A DNA stretch of 64,000 nucleotides from Desertibacillus haloalkaliphilus (lineage in GTDB: Bacteria; Bacillota; Bacilli; Bacillales; KJ1-10-99). The stretch is from assembly GCF_019039105.1 (NCBI RefSeq), contig NZ_JAHPIV010000001.1, forward strand, positions 364,612-428,611, written 5' to 3'. The notes beneath the pieces are model-generated. The model worked only from the letters and a program-made list of their open reading frames with translations, had not been told where the DNA came from and did no database searches. This document shows positions 9,111-18,040 of this stretch, in pieces. The position numbers were made by a program, and so were the translations under genes. Each line of letters opens with the position of its first letter. Positions within the stretch are counted from its first letter, which is position 1.

Positions 9111-10115
9111 ATGTCCACAAAACAACTGCAAGACATTGAGCTCTCAATTCTAGATCTCGCGCCGGTGTTAGAAGGAAGCACACCAGCGGAATCATTCAAA
9201 AACAGTCTAACGCTCGCACAACGCGCTGAAGAATTGGACTATCATCGTTTTTGGCTTGCTGAGCACCATAGCATGCCAGGGATCGCCAGTTCAGCGACGT
9301 CGCTTGTGATAGGTTACATTGCAAATGGAACGTCAAAAATCCGCGTTGGTTCTGGTGGAATTATGCTTCCAAATCATGCGCCACTCGTGATTGCAGAGCA
9401 ATTTGGAACGCTAGAATCAATGTATCCTGGCCGAATTGATTTAGGGCTTGGACGAGCACCAGGAACCGATCAAATGACCGCTCACGCTCTAAGACGTAAT
9501 CATCATAGTGATGGGAGTGAATTTCCAGAATTAGTCGCTGAACTACGCTCTTATTTAAACCCAACATCACGAAATTTAGTTCGGGCAATTCCTGGGGAAG
9601 GTTTAGATATTCCGATTTGGTTACTTGGCTCAAGTGGATTTAGCGCACGTCTAGCCGCTAAGCTCGGGCTGCCATTTTCATTTGCAAGTCACTTTGCACC
9701 AGATTACCTCTTGCCAGCGTTGCAGTTATATCGTGATCAATTCCAACCGTCCGACGTGCTTGATGAGCCATATGCGATGATTGGGGTGAATGTCATTACT
9801 GCTGATACAGATGAAAAAGCGGCTTGGCTTGCGACATCACAGGAACAACAATTCCTAAACGTTATCCGTGGTGAGCCTGGTATGTTACGCCCGCCAGTTG
9901 AGGATATTCACCAGCATTGCCATCCGAATGAAAAAGCGATGGTTGATAAGATGCTTCACTATTCGGTCGCAGGAAGCCAACGTACTGTAACCAATAAGCT
10001 GCAGCAATTCCTTGATGAGACACAAGCAGACGAGATTATTATTAATTCGAACATCTATGATCAACATGAACGTATCCGCTCTTATGAACTACTAGCAGAA
10101 GCGGTGAAAGCGTAG
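9111..10115 (+). CDS. Luciferase-like (LLM class) flavin-dependent monooxygenase
   Basis: This 334-residue protein belongs to the bacterial luciferase-like TIM-barrel family that uses reduced flavin. The start LSILDLAPVLEGSTPAESF, the segment RFWLAEHHSMPGIASSA, GSGGIMLPNHAPLVIAEQFGTL and GRIDLGLGRAPGTD are hallmarks of the YtmO/YvbT-like subgroup. GGAGG sits eight bases before the ATG at 9111. It is one of only a few plus-strand genes and converges on a second, related LLM gene at 10224-11240. The two share about the first 120 residues of pattern (EHHDLPGLACSAPE in the paralog). No substrate can be assigned. Confidence 0.92.
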   Translation: MSTKQLQDIELSILDLAPVLEGSTPAESFKNSLTLAQRAEELDYHRFWLAEHHSMPGIASSATSLVIGYIANGTSKIRVGSGGIMLPNHAPLVIAEQFGTLESMYPGRIDLGLGRAPGTDQMTAHALRRNHHSDGSEFPELVAELRSYLNPTSRNLVRAIPGEGLDIPIWLLGSSGFSARLAAKLGLPFSFASHFAPDYLLPALQLYRDQFQPSDVLDEPYAMIGVNVITADTDEKAAWLATSQEQQFLNVIRGEPGMLRPPVEDIHQHCHPNEKAMVDKMLHYSVAGSQRTVTNKLQQFLDETQADEIIINSNIYDQHERIRSYELLAEAVKA

Positions 10116-10242
10116 GTGTTGGGGGGTCAGGCACCATGTTTGGACATTTCACCTTCATTTGTCCGCCTGGTATGAACATTTAACAGTAAAATGGCTTAGA
10201 ATCTAACATATTGTGTGAAATGTTTAATGGGGGTCTGACCCC
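10115..10242. repeat. Convergent-gene spacer with palindromic repeats at both ends
   Basis: The 108-base gap between the two convergent LLM genes carries a degenerate GGTG...CAGGCACC palindrome at 10115-10136 and the GGGGTCTGACCCC palindrome at 10230-10242. ACATTTCAC (about 10143) and GTGAAATGT (about 10215) can pair internally. The right-hand palindrome encodes the last residues of the minus-strand gene. It may act as a two-way terminator, although it lacks T-runs. Confidence 0.7.
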
Positions 10243-11240
10243 AGGACAAGGACATCCCCTGCTATTAATCGATATGATTCGTACTTATCCTTAGGATCGT
10301 AGGTAATTGTGACGATCATCACCTCATCAGCTTGATACTGAGTAAATACATCGGTGAGCTGTTGCCGGACGGTAGCAGGGTCACCGATAACCATTCTAGC
10401 TTTCCTTCTTTCTAATGTTTGTTTCTCTTTCTCACTCAAGTGAATCTGCTTGGCATCCTCAATCGATGGTACACCATTGAGCCCTTCACCACTGTCACTT
10501 TTTATCGACCAAATTAACGAACTTAACGCAATCTCCTCGGCTTTTGCGGTTGTTTCTGCGCAAACTACAGACACCGTAACGATCGTTTTTGGTTGTTGCC
10601 CTTCTGTTCGTGGTTTGAACGTTTCACGATAGCGTTTTACAATTTCTATACCATCCTTCGTACTCATAAATTGGCCAAATGTATAATTGATTCCGTATTC
10701 GGCCGCTAGTTCAGCGCTTTTAGTACTTGTCCCAAGTAACCACGGCTGCACCGGTTTAGGTGGCAGTGGCGTTGCTGAGACTTGTTCAAATTCATGACCT
10801 TCTGGAAAGCGATCATCTAGAAAACACAGGAGTTCTTGAACGTCCTTTGGCATGTCCCAAACATTTTGTAGGAAGTGATCAGATAACGCATTCGTGGCTT
10901 CTGCTGATCCTCCCGGTGCCCGGCCGATGCCAAGGTCAATTCTGTCTGGGAATAGCGTTGCTAACATATGAAACTGTTCAGCGACTTTATACGGCTTATA
11001 ATGGGGGAGAAGCGTTGCCCCAGAGCCGATGCGAATCGTATTCGTATTCGCCCCAAGATAAGCCAACATCACCTCAGGCGCTGAGCAGGCGAGACCCGGC
11101 AAATCATGATGTTCAGCGATCCAATAACGTGTATAGCCTAGCGTTTCACCAAGTTGTGCGAGCTTTAAGGCTACCTCAAGCGCTTCTTTTGGTGTCTGAT
11201 TCGCTGAAATCGGTGCTTGGTCCAAAATACTTAATTGCAT
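10224..11240 (-). CDS. Luciferase-like (LLM class) flavin-dependent monooxygenase, second copy
   Basis: The 338-residue protein has the same fold signatures as the plus-strand gene: QLSILDQAPISANQTPKEAL, YWIAEHHDLPGLACSAPEVML, GSGATLLPHYKPYKVAEQF and RIDLGIGRAPGGS. It is a flavin-dependent oxidoreductase of unknown substrate. ATG at 11240 follows AGAGGGGATCG. The YkvR-like gene begins upstream and ends 18 bases before it, so the two are probably co-transcribed. The final residues LGSDPH and the stop codon come from the repeat palindrome at 10230-10242, so the C-terminus has been rewritten compared with a normal family member. Confidence 0.92.
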   Translation of the reverse strand: MQLSILDQAPISANQTPKEALEVALKLAQLGETLGYTRYWIAEHHDLPGLACSAPEVMLAYLGANTNTIRIGSGATLLPHYKPYKVAEQFHMLATLFPDRIDLGIGRAPGGSAEATNALSDHFLQNVWDMPKDVQELLCFLDDRFPEGHEFEQVSATPLPPKPVQPWLLGTSTKSAELAAEYGINYTFGQFMSTKDGIEIVKRYRETFKPRTEGQQPKTIVTVSVVCAETTAKAEEIALSSLIWSIKSDSGEGLNGVPSIEDAKQIHLSEKEKQTLERRKARMVIGDPATVRQQLTDVFTQYQADEVMIVTITYDPKDKYESYRLIAGDVLVLGSDPH

Positions 11241-11258
11241 ACGTCGATCCCCTCTTTC

Positions 11259-11558
11259 CTAAGCCTTAACCTCGCGTAATGTTAGGTGATATTCGCTGAC
11301 TTGACCTTTTTCGTATAGGTTCGTCATTGACGTTGAATATTGCTGAATCGATGCCTGACATGATAACGATTTCTGCGGAACTTCTATCGTAAATGTCCCT
11401 TTATACAACAGTGTCGTTACCTCGTGGTATTCTTCACTTGTAACATCAAAAACAACGCTAATTTGCGTTAAGCCGTCAACCTCTTCTTGGTTGTAGCTTT
11501 TTAATTGAAAAGGTCGCCCATTAATTGTTATTTCTGTTACAATCCCTTGTTGTCTCAT
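11259..11558 (-). CDS. YkvR-like (DUF3219) small protein
   Basis: The 99-residue protein resembles B. subtilis YkvR, a DUF3219 family protein of unknown function. The recognisable pattern is EITINGRPFQLKSYN, then VVFDVTSEEYHEVTTLLYKGTFTIEVPQK, with strand-rich composition and no membrane segment. The ATG at 11558 is preceded by GGAGGTGA about ten bases upstream. The stop lies 18 bases before the LLM monooxygenase start, suggesting a two-gene operon. The family assignment is from memory of the motif. Confidence 0.7.
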   Translation of the reverse strand: MRQQGIVTEITINGRPFQLKSYNQEEVDGLTQISVVFDVTSEEYHEVTTLLYKGTFTIEVPQKSLSCQASIQQYSTSMTNLYEKGQVSEYHLTLREVKA

Positions 11559-11584
11559 CCGTGTCTGTTCACCTCCATCTTTTA

Positions 11585-11653
11585 CCTAAGGCTTGTGAGT
11601 AAACATGCTTCCTCGTCTATTCACCCATACTAGCGCACTCCGCCACTGAACCA
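11585..11653. repeat. Degenerate single copy of the 118-bp repeat core
   Basis: The sequence from CCTAAGGC to CTAGCGCACTCCGCC parallels the hairpin half of the tandem repeat at 16831-17132: same order, almost the same length (69 bases) and the same CGCACTCCGCC arm. The opposite arm has decayed from GGCGGTGCG to GGCTTGTG. It lies between the YkvR-like gene and the chemoreceptor terminator. Confidence 0.7.
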
Positions 11654-11657
11654 CACA

Positions 11658-11704
11658 CAAAAGCCCCCTTTCCAAAATCATAGCACTTGCATAGGAAAGG
11701 GGGC
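11658..11704 (-). terminator. Intrinsic terminator after the chemoreceptor
   Basis: GCCCCCTTTCC pairs with GGAAAGGGGGC around a 20-base loop, followed by TTTTG on the minus strand, seven bases beyond the chemoreceptor stop. Confidence 0.85.
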
Positions 11705-11710
11705 AAATCG

Positions 11711-13075
11711 TTAAGAAACTTTGAACTTGCGGATCATTTGATTTAATTGGGAAGACATTTCATTTAATGCATCAATGCTTTCAGCAACGGTAGACATTGA
11801 CTCCGTCGTTTCTTCAACGGTCGCTGACACCTCTTCGGTATTTGCACTCGTGTTCTCAATAAACGATGCAAGTGATTGAATCAGACTGACAATTTTTTCT
11901 GATGTGATGACCTCTTCATCGGTCACATGAACAATTTCATTTATATCTGCCACCGACATTTTTACTGCCTCTACAATCGCATCTAACGACTGACCGGATG
12001 CCTCAACAGAAGCAACACCACTAGCTACTTCACTGCTACTCTCTTCCATTGCTTGAACAGTCTGTGACGTTGTTTCAGAGATCTGCTTCACAAGCCCAGA
12101 TACTTTATTTGCACCGTCATTTGATTGTTCAGCTAACTTTCTTACTTCATTTGCAACGACAGCAAAGCCTTTTCCAGCTTCACCGGCACGTGCCGCTTCA
12201 ATCGCTGCATTTAATGCTAATAGGTTCGTTTGTTCCGCAATAGATGTAATCATGTCAATGATAACCGTAATCTCTTTGGAGTATTCGTCAAGACTTGAAA
12301 TGAGTTGTTTTGTTTCATCTGTTCTTGATTTGATACTCGCCATTTTTAAACTCACTTCTTCAGCAGCAACTTTCCCTTCGGTAGCAGACTGGAGAGTGTT
12401 CTGGGAGTTCACATCTGCAGAACTCGCCTTCCTTTTCGCCGTGTTAATAAGGGTTGAAAGCTCATCCAATGACTGTGATACATCTGTAACGGCTTGGTTT
12501 CCCCCTTCAGCTCTCGTAGCTAAATCCGTGACCGTCTCCGAAATCTCGCGTGCCGATGCAGAAACTTCTTCAGACGAGGCCGCCGCTTCCGCAGTCGAAC
12601 TTGCAATTTGACCAGTTGCCTGATGGATATTTGTGGTTACTTGTTGAAAATTTATTAATAGATGATTAAATGCTTCAATCAGTTGATTAAATTCATCGTT
12701 TGTCTTTACTTCCAGACGTTTTGTTAAATCAAACTGACCATCGTCTTGTAAGCTATTCAGTTGATCGATCATGTCATTCACTGGCTTTAATACAAACCGT
12801 CTGACGCCAATACCAATAACTATAATCATAATAATTAAGTTAACAATGATCGTAAAATACGTTTGCAAAATTGTATTAATACCTTCACCGAGAAAATCTA
12901 GCATGCCCGACTGGAAGACGAGATACTGTACATAAGTGAGTGGCGCGCCAATCAGCAAGCTAAATAACATAGCTGCAATAATTAGGAGCGTCAGCTTTTT
13001 ACCTATTGTCCAAGTAAGCTTCTTTTTAACGTTCATATGGTTTGCGTTTTGCTTAACATCTGATTGATTGCTCAT
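11711..13075 (-). CDS. Methyl-accepting chemotaxis protein without a large extracellular sensor
   Basis: The 454-residue protein has two membrane segments (about 27-47 and 70-95) separated by a short loop of roughly 22 residues. A HAMP domain follows (about 95-150), then a long coiled-coil signalling domain. The hairpin tip [38 protein letters not shown], where CheA and CheW dock, is intact. With so small an outer loop the receptor must sense through its membrane part or indirectly, as energy-taxis receptors do. The ATG at 13075 is used, though a GTG at 13090 in frame is possible. A palindrome at 13316-13335 matching Fnr/Rex sites lies upstream, which would fit redox control. Confidence 0.93.
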   Translation of the reverse strand: MSNQSDVKQNANHMNVKKKLTWTIGKKLTLLIIAAMLFSLLIGAPLTYVQYLVFQSGMLDFLGEGINTILQTYFTIIVNLIIMIIVIGIGVRRFVLKPVNDMIDQLNSLQDDGQFDLTKRLEVKTNDEFNQLIEAFNHLLINFQQVTTNIHQATGQIASSTAEAAASSEEVSASAREISETVTDLATRAEGGNQAVTDVSQSLDELSTLINTAKRKASSADVNSQNTLQSATEGKVAAEEVSLKMASIKSRTDETKQLISSLDEYSKEITVIIDMITSIAEQTNLLALNAAIEAARAGEAGKGFAVVANEVRKLAEQSNDGANKVSGLVKQISETTSQTVQAMEESSSEVASGVASVEASGQSLDAIVEAVKMSVADINEIVHVTDEEVITSEKIVSLIQSLASFIENTSANTEEVSATVEETTESMSTVAESIDALNEMSSQLNQMIRKFKVS

Positions 13076-13279
13076 AACTCCAACATCCACTCCTACGAAA
13101 GCTTATTAAAACTTGTTGCTTACAGCTATTGACGATTCCTACTACCTTCTAAAACATCCAGCGACTAGAAAAAGTGGCCGCTAACTGCGCCCACCACAAA
13201 AGTCTTCAACGTCTTAGCTCATTGATGGATTGTTATTTACTAGCATCTAGCTATACCTATCCATGATAGGTATACTATG

Positions 13280-13285
13280 ATTATA
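13280..13285 (-). promoter_or_regulatory. Candidate -10 element upstream of the chemoreceptor
   Basis: On the minus strand the hexamer TATAAT occurs with only a poor -35 match 17 bases upstream. It would give a transcript with a leader of about 200 bases for the chemoreceptor. A weak -35 is typical of activator-dependent promoters, and the palindrome at 13316-13335 would be centred about 52 bases upstream of the inferred start site. Confidence 0.35.
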
Positions 13286-13315
13286 ATACGATCCACATAA
13301 AACAAACGATGGGAA

Positions 13316-13335
13316 TTTGTGACATATTTCACAAA
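13316..13335. promoter_or_regulatory. CRP/FNR- or Rex-type palindrome upstream of the chemoreceptor
   Basis: TTTGTGACATATTTCACAAA is palindromic apart from one pair. It contains TGTGA-N6-TCACA, the CRP/FNR pattern, and differs by one base from the Rex pattern TTGTGAA-N4-TTCACAA. Both regulators respond to oxygen limitation or the NADH/NAD ratio in Bacilli. Which one binds, if any, cannot be decided from sequence. Confidence 0.5.
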
Positions 13336-13477
13336 CAGAACCAACTTGAAGCAACATAAATAGTTGTTCAGGATAATTTATACTGAAATGGTAGTAGGAT
13401 TTCAGCCTCGTGTCAATGGTAATAATAAGAATTTTCGTGGCCAAAACCATACAATTACCCAATTATATAAAGGGAGA

Positions 13478-13514
13478 CCGGGACAAAAGATTGTTTTTTT
13501 ACCTTTTGTCCCGG
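13478..13514. terminator. GGGACAAAAG-family hairpin terminator
   Basis: CCGGGACAAAAG pairs with CTTTTGTCCCGG around a T-rich loop. It lies downstream of the minus-strand GGDEF-EAL gene and is one of four dispersed hairpins sharing the GACAAAAG stem (others at 41236, 48293 and 48447). A partial echo (TTTTGTCCCG) follows at 13525. Confidence 0.65.
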
Positions 13515-13545
13515 CCTCGACTAGTTTTGTCCCGACTCTGTTAAA

Positions 13546-16503
13546 TCATTCTTCTCTTTTAAAATAAGACATTCTTCCTTCATGAATAAAATCACAGTCT
13601 GGATGCAATGGATTTTTTTTCAAATCTAATGTCAGCTTATTGAATAGCGGAGCCAACTTGTCGCGTTCTTTTTCAGTCGTGATGAACTGAAGGCCATATT
13701 GGAACAAGTCTTCATGGGCCTCCTGCTTCCAGACGATAAAACCACGAACAGATATTTCTTCGCCTAGAATTTTCGTTGTAAATTCCAAAATAACATCTGA
13801 GCGCACCGGGAGATTGATCTCTGCTGTAAAGCGAAGCCCACCTAAACTCATGTCCTCAATTAAAGACCTCGATTTCCCTAGTTGTACATTGTTACCTTTA
13901 AACTGGACAATGGTCATCGTTGAAGCTAAAGGATTTGTAAAATTAATACGGTAAAACTTACGGCGATTTTCGATTTGTGTTTTTGCTGCTAGTGCCGATG
14001 TTGCTTTTAGAATTTTGTTTTTCAGCATCGGTGCAAAGCGAGCTGCCGGTACGGATTTACTATAAATATACCCTTGAATGAGCGGACATTCTCGTTGGCG
14101 AAGGAATGTCAATTGTTCATTGGTTTCCACCCCTTCGGCGACAACGGTGAGCTCAAGCTCATCCGCTAATACGAGTAGGCTTTTTATGATCCCTCTCGTT
14201 TTTTTATTATCCTCTGTCAGGTTGGCAATAAATGATTTATCAAACTTAAATGAATCTATATCTAATTCATTTAAATAGGAAAGCGATGAGTAACCGGAGC
14301 AAAAGTCATCAAGTGAAAGCTTTATCCCTGCTTCCTTTAACTCCTTGACAACGCTCTTCGCTGTTTCGATATTTTTTATGATGGTTTCTTCAGTGATTTC
14401 AAGCTCAATCCATTTCGGGTCGATTCCTGTGTTTTTGATGACTGCGAAAACGTCACTTACAAACCCCGGCATAAGCAGTCGATTCGGTGATACATTAATC
14501 GAGATTGGAACCAGTTCATACCCTTGTTTCTCCCAGATGTTAATTTGCTGGCAAACTTGCTCAAACACCCAATCACTCATTCGAGTATTAAGACCACTCT
14601 CTTCTGCCAATGGCAAAAATTCAGCAGGAGAGACTTGGCCCCACTCTGGATGCTCCCAACGAATTAAAGCTTCAGCCCCTTTAATCACCTCAGTTTTTGG
14701 ATCAACTTTTGGTTGGTATTCAAGAAAAAACTCGTCGTTCATAAACGCTTTTCGCAAATCCTTTTCTAAAGAATACTGCTTGAAGGATTCAATATTTAGA
14801 ACCGGTGAAAACACATTCCATGCGCTAGTTCCATCTTCCTTTGCCTTATGTAGGGCTATACTGGCATTTTTGAACAAGCTTTGAGCGTCTTTGCCATCAA
14901 TCGGGTAAAAGCTGATTCCAATGCTCGTTGTCACATATAGCTCATAGTCCTCAACAAACAACGGCTTTTCAATGGTATTTATGATCGACTTTGCAAGTTC
15001 AAATGTCTCTTCTGTACTCTTGATGTTTGGGAGCCCTAAGGCAAATTCGTCACCACCGATTCGAGCTAGGAACGCTTTTTGCTCAACCGTCTTATTTAAA
15101 CGATTCGAGATAAGCGTTAACAGCTGGTCGCCTACCTCATAGCCTAACGTATCATTAATAAACTTAAACCGCTCCAAATTTAAATGAAGAACAGCGAAAC
15201 GTTTTTGGCCTGAAGCCATCCATTCATCTAATTTCTCAATAAACGTTTGTCGGTTCGGCAATTTCGTCAGTTGATCATAGTGTGCTAGGTAATCAAGCAA
15301 CAATTCGGTTGACTTTTGCTTCGTAATATCGGATACAACGCCATCTAAACGGATGACATTGCCGTCATCGTCAAAGACAGGATTGCTTTGATTATCGATC
15401 CATTTTTCCTCATTTTTAGCGTTAATAATTCGGTACTGATGGCGAATGCTTTGGCCTTCTAGCATCTTTTTCACATTTGCATCTACTTTTCCACTATCGT
15501 CCGGATGAACATATATGGTCCAGCCTTTGTCCTTACTCTTTAGCGTATCAGCATCTGTCGCAAAGATTCTTTCCATCCCTTTTGAAGTGACCGTTAACTT
15601 TTCACTGATCACGTCATATGACCATATCCCAACGTCTAGGTTGTTCGTGATCAGCTCTAATTGGCCCGATTGTTCTTTCACTGTTGATTCGATTTGTTTC
15701 TTTTCAGTAATATCTTGAATCGTCCCAAACAGACGTACAACTTGTCCATTTTCATCGGTAATTGGCTCAGCGCGAACGAGGACTTCTCTCACTTGTCCAT
15801 CGCGCCGAACGATTCGATGTTCAAATATTTTACTTTCTATCTCATCTATCGATCGTTCAATGGTTTGGTCAACCAACTGGCGGTCATCTGGATGTATAAA
15901 CGACATAAGCGTTTCTACGTTAGGCGTTACGCTTGCTGGATCAGCGATCTGAAAGATTTCATAGATTTGCGTCGACCAGATACCTCGGTCATTTTTTATA
16001 TCGTAATCCCAGCTACCGATGTTTGCTACCTTCTCTGCCTCATCTAAATAGCGTTTGACAGCGAGAAGTTCACTTTCCTTCGTTCGTAGGTCTGAGAGGT
16101 CTTTTGCAACAGCCTGGACAGCCTCGACTTCCTCATCAACCATGACCGGAATAAGCGTAATCTCGACATCGACTCTTTTCCCAGAATGGTGTATTACCGT
16201 AAATGTTCCAGTTGTCGGCTGCTTGGCGAATACTTTGTACCAATGGTATTCAAATTTCTCATGGTCATCAGATGCAATATAATGCTGTAGCGTCTGCTTT
16301 AAATCCTTTAAATGGTAGCCAAACTGCCTAGTAAAAGCCTGATTGATCGAGAGAATCGACCCTTGTTCTGCGACTGTGAAAACAGGATCAGGATAGTGGT
16401 TAAGTGCTTCGTTCACCAAAAGAAGGTTTTGGTCTATATCCGTCGTTTGCTTAGTACCTTTATCATCAAACTTTCTACTTGAAAATAAATCTCGTATGTT
16501 CAT
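13546..16503 (-). CDS. Multi-PAS GGDEF-EAL protein with C-terminal PilZ domain
   Basis: The protein has about 985 residues and turns over cyclic di-GMP. Three PAS/PAC sensor units occupy about 25-400. A GGDEF domain follows at about 405-570 with the intact active site RIGGDEFALG. The EAL domain at about 580-830 has EALIRWEHPEWG, LDDFCSGYSSLSYL and VVAEGVETNEQL. A PilZ-like domain at about 860-970 starts RRKFYRINF and has DMSLGGLRF. Both catalytic motifs look intact, so it could make and degrade the messenger, and the PilZ end could sense it. No membrane segment is visible, so it is cytoplasmic. ATG at 16503 follows GAGGTGG; a longer TTG frame is less likely. The chemoreceptor downstream and an HD-GYP protein at 36676 suggest motility or biofilm control. 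Confidence 0.93.
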   Translation of the reverse strand: MNIRDLFSSRKFDDKGTKQTTDIDQNLLLVNEALNHYPDPVFTVAEQGSILSINQAFTRQFGYHLKDLKQTLQHYIASDDHEKFEYHWYKVFAKQPTTGTFTVIHHSGKRVDVEITLIPVMVDEEVEAVQAVAKDLSDLRTKESELLAVKRYLDEAEKVANIGSWDYDIKNDRGIWSTQIYEIFQIADPASVTPNVETLMSFIHPDDRQLVDQTIERSIDEIESKIFEHRIVRRDGQVREVLVRAEPITDENGQVVRLFGTIQDITEKKQIESTVKEQSGQLELITNNLDVGIWSYDVISEKLTVTSKGMERIFATDADTLKSKDKGWTIYVHPDDSGKVDANVKKMLEGQSIRHQYRIINAKNEEKWIDNQSNPVFDDDGNVIRLDGVVSDITKQKSTELLLDYLAHYDQLTKLPNRQTFIEKLDEWMASGQKRFAVLHLNLERFKFINDTLGYEVGDQLLTLISNRLNKTVEQKAFLARIGGDEFALGLPNIKSTEETFELAKSIINTIEKPLFVEDYELYVTTSIGISFYPIDGKDAQSLFKNASIALHKAKEDGTSAWNVFSPVLNIESFKQYSLEKDLRKAFMNDEFFLEYQPKVDPKTEVIKGAEALIRWEHPEWGQVSPAEFLPLAEESGLNTRMSDWVFEQVCQQINIWEKQGYELVPISINVSPNRLLMPGFVSDVFAVIKNTGIDPKWIELEITEETIIKNIETAKSVVKELKEAGIKLSLDDFCSGYSSLSYLNELDIDSFKFDKSFIANLTEDNKKTRGIIKSLLVLADELELTVVAEGVETNEQLTFLRQRECPLIQGYIYSKSVPAARFAPMLKNKILKATSALAAKTQIENRRKFYRINFTNPLASTMTIVQFKGNNVQLGKSRSLIEDMSLGGLRFTAEINLPVRSDVILEFTTKILGEEISVRGFIVWKQEAHEDLFQYGLQFITTEKERDKLAPLFNKLTLDLKKNPLHPDCDFIHEGRMSYFKREE

Positions 16504-16830
16504 TCTTAACCACCTCAACCTGTCTTCTTACTTAATATGTAAATTTATATTACCATAGTATTACTAATCTTCACAGACCACTTTTTATATTTTCTACGTT
16601 ATCTATGTTGTAAATATTCTTAAACTGAAGTGACAACCTGATATCACGACAATTACACCAATAAGGCATGTCTTTTTAGCTAACAAACGATAGAAAAACC
16701 TTATTTTAAAACAGTAGATTTGCACCCTCACTTTCTTAGTATTCCCTTTTGGACAAATGAATATCAACGAAGTGAACGATCCTTACCGGTGCTTCTACCA
16801 CTTCAGAGGGGGCAACCCTTTACGTAATCA
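16504..16830. other. Leader and upstream DNA of the GGDEF-EAL gene
   Basis: I see no gene here. The first part should hold the promoter of the GGDEF-EAL gene, but no strong sigma-A match stands out. The last 30 bases run into the first unit of the 118-bp tandem repeat. Confidence 0.5.
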
Positions 16831-17132
16831 AAGGCGGTGCGAGTAAGCTTACTTCTATGACTTTTCCTCATTGCTAGCACACTCCGCCCCTTGACCTTCC
16901 TCGAACCTACTTCTCTTCCTCGGTGAGTTGACCCTTAAACTTAATCCTAAGGCGGTGCGAGTAAGCTCACCCCTATGACTTCTCCTCATTGCTAGCGCAC
17001 TCCGCCCCTTGACCTTCCTCGAGCCTACTTCTCTTCCTCAGTGAGCTAACCCTTAAACTTAATCCTAAGGCGGTGCGAGTAAGCTTACTTCTATGACTTT
17101 TCCTCATTGCTAGCGCACTCCGCCCCTTGACC
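16831..17132. repeat. 118-bp tandem repeat, about 2.6 units, hairpin-forming
   Basis: The unit starts AAGGCGGTGCGAGTAAGC and recurs at 16831, 16949 and 17067, giving a period of exactly 118 bases with few substitutions. Within each unit GGCGGTGCG and CGCACTCCGCC form an imperfect inverted repeat about 65 bases across. The third unit stops after that hairpin half, directly before the anti-sigma terminator. The rest of the unit is pyrimidine-rich (CTTCCTCG, CTTCTCTTCCTC). A degenerate single copy lies at 11585-11653. No open frame of note crosses it. Confidence 0.9.
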
Positions 17133-17163
17133 AAAAAAAAGCGATCCCGTTACAGAATCGCTC
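17133..17163 (-). terminator. Intrinsic terminator after the sigma/anti-sigma operon
   Basis: AGCGAT pairs with ATCGCT around a ten-base loop and is followed by eight T residues on the minus strand. It ends the ECF operon. Confidence 0.8.
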
Positions 17164-17233
17164 TCTCTTCTAGTTAGTGAAAATGATGTTAAATTGCCAG
17201 CAGACACCAAACCGATCACTCAGCAAATGTAGG

Positions 17234-18040
17234 CTATAACCCTGATAAATCAATAAAGCGAGCCATTTCAAGGATTTCTTCTTCTGATAGTCCTTGTGCT
17301 GTCACTGTAAACAGATAGGGGTCCGTTATGATATAAAGTGAGTGATAAGCTAAGGGTTCGCCATCACTAAAAAGGATCGCTGGGTGGTCAAGAACGGACA
17401 ATTCTTTAATTACTTGATCTGGACTCATCTGCCGTTTTAATTGCGCTATCATCTCTTCTTTCGTCCCTGTCATTTCGGTTTGTTTAAAGCCTATATAACG
17501 ATCATTATCTAGTATATAATCAACAGTGCTTGTTACGACACCATCTGGATCTTCAAACGTATGCATAGTTGCAGGCTCATGATGTTCGTTCGGCATTGAT
17601 TGTGGTAAGCGCAGATCCATTTCCAGTTCTACGTCTACATGTGCTTCAGCTGCAGGATTAGCACGTGCTAGATCCTTATCTTCACTAAATGTCGCAAATG
17701 TTTCCTGCTCAGTTGCTTCCTGACCATGATGGTGACCGGCGACTGATTCTTGTTGAAGACCATCTTCCTCTACCCCCATGAGTGATTGATCATGACGATC
17801 GAGATCAGGAGAAAAGGCGTTATAACCAATAAACGCGACGAAAAGGACCGCAACGATACTAGGTGCCAAAATAAACCGCCTTATTCCTCTTCGTTTCGGA
17901 GGGGTCGTGTCTTCTAGTTCAAGACTCGTGAACAGCTCTGTTTGCAGACGCTGTTTTCGCTCTTGATTCCAATTGATGTTTTGATCAAGCTGCTGTAGTG
18001 ATTTTTCTAAATCGTTGGATTTATCCAGTTGTTTTCTCAT
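17234..18040 (-). CDS. Membrane-anchored anti-sigma factor of the adjacent ECF sigma
   Basis: The 268-residue protein has a cytoplasmic N-terminus of about 55 charged residues, then one membrane segment (RRFILAPSIVAVLFVAFIGY, about 56-76), then an extracytoplasmic part of about 190 residues. A histidine- and acid-rich stretch (GHHHGQEATEQE) follows the membrane. This topology is standard for ECF anti-sigma factors that release sigma on an envelope signal. The outer C-terminal region (about 165-268) resembles the DUF4367-type domain by its strand pattern. The start overlaps the sigma gene by 20 bases and has its own AAGGAGGGCGATCACC site, so the two proteins are translationally linked. I assign the role mainly from position and topology. 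Confidence 0.8.
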   Translation of the reverse strand: MRKQLDKSNDLEKSLQQLDQNINWNQERKQRLQTELFTSLELEDTTPPKRRGIRRFILAPSIVAVLFVAFIGYNAFSPDLDRHDQSLMGVEEDGLQQESVAGHHHGQEATEQETFATFSEDKDLARANPAAEAHVDVELEMDLRLPQSMPNEHHEPATMHTFEDPDGVVTSTVDYILDNDRYIGFKQTEMTGTKEEMIAQLKRQMSPDQVIKELSVLDHPAILFSDGEPLAYHSLYIITDPYLFTVTAQGLSEEEILEMARFIDLSGL

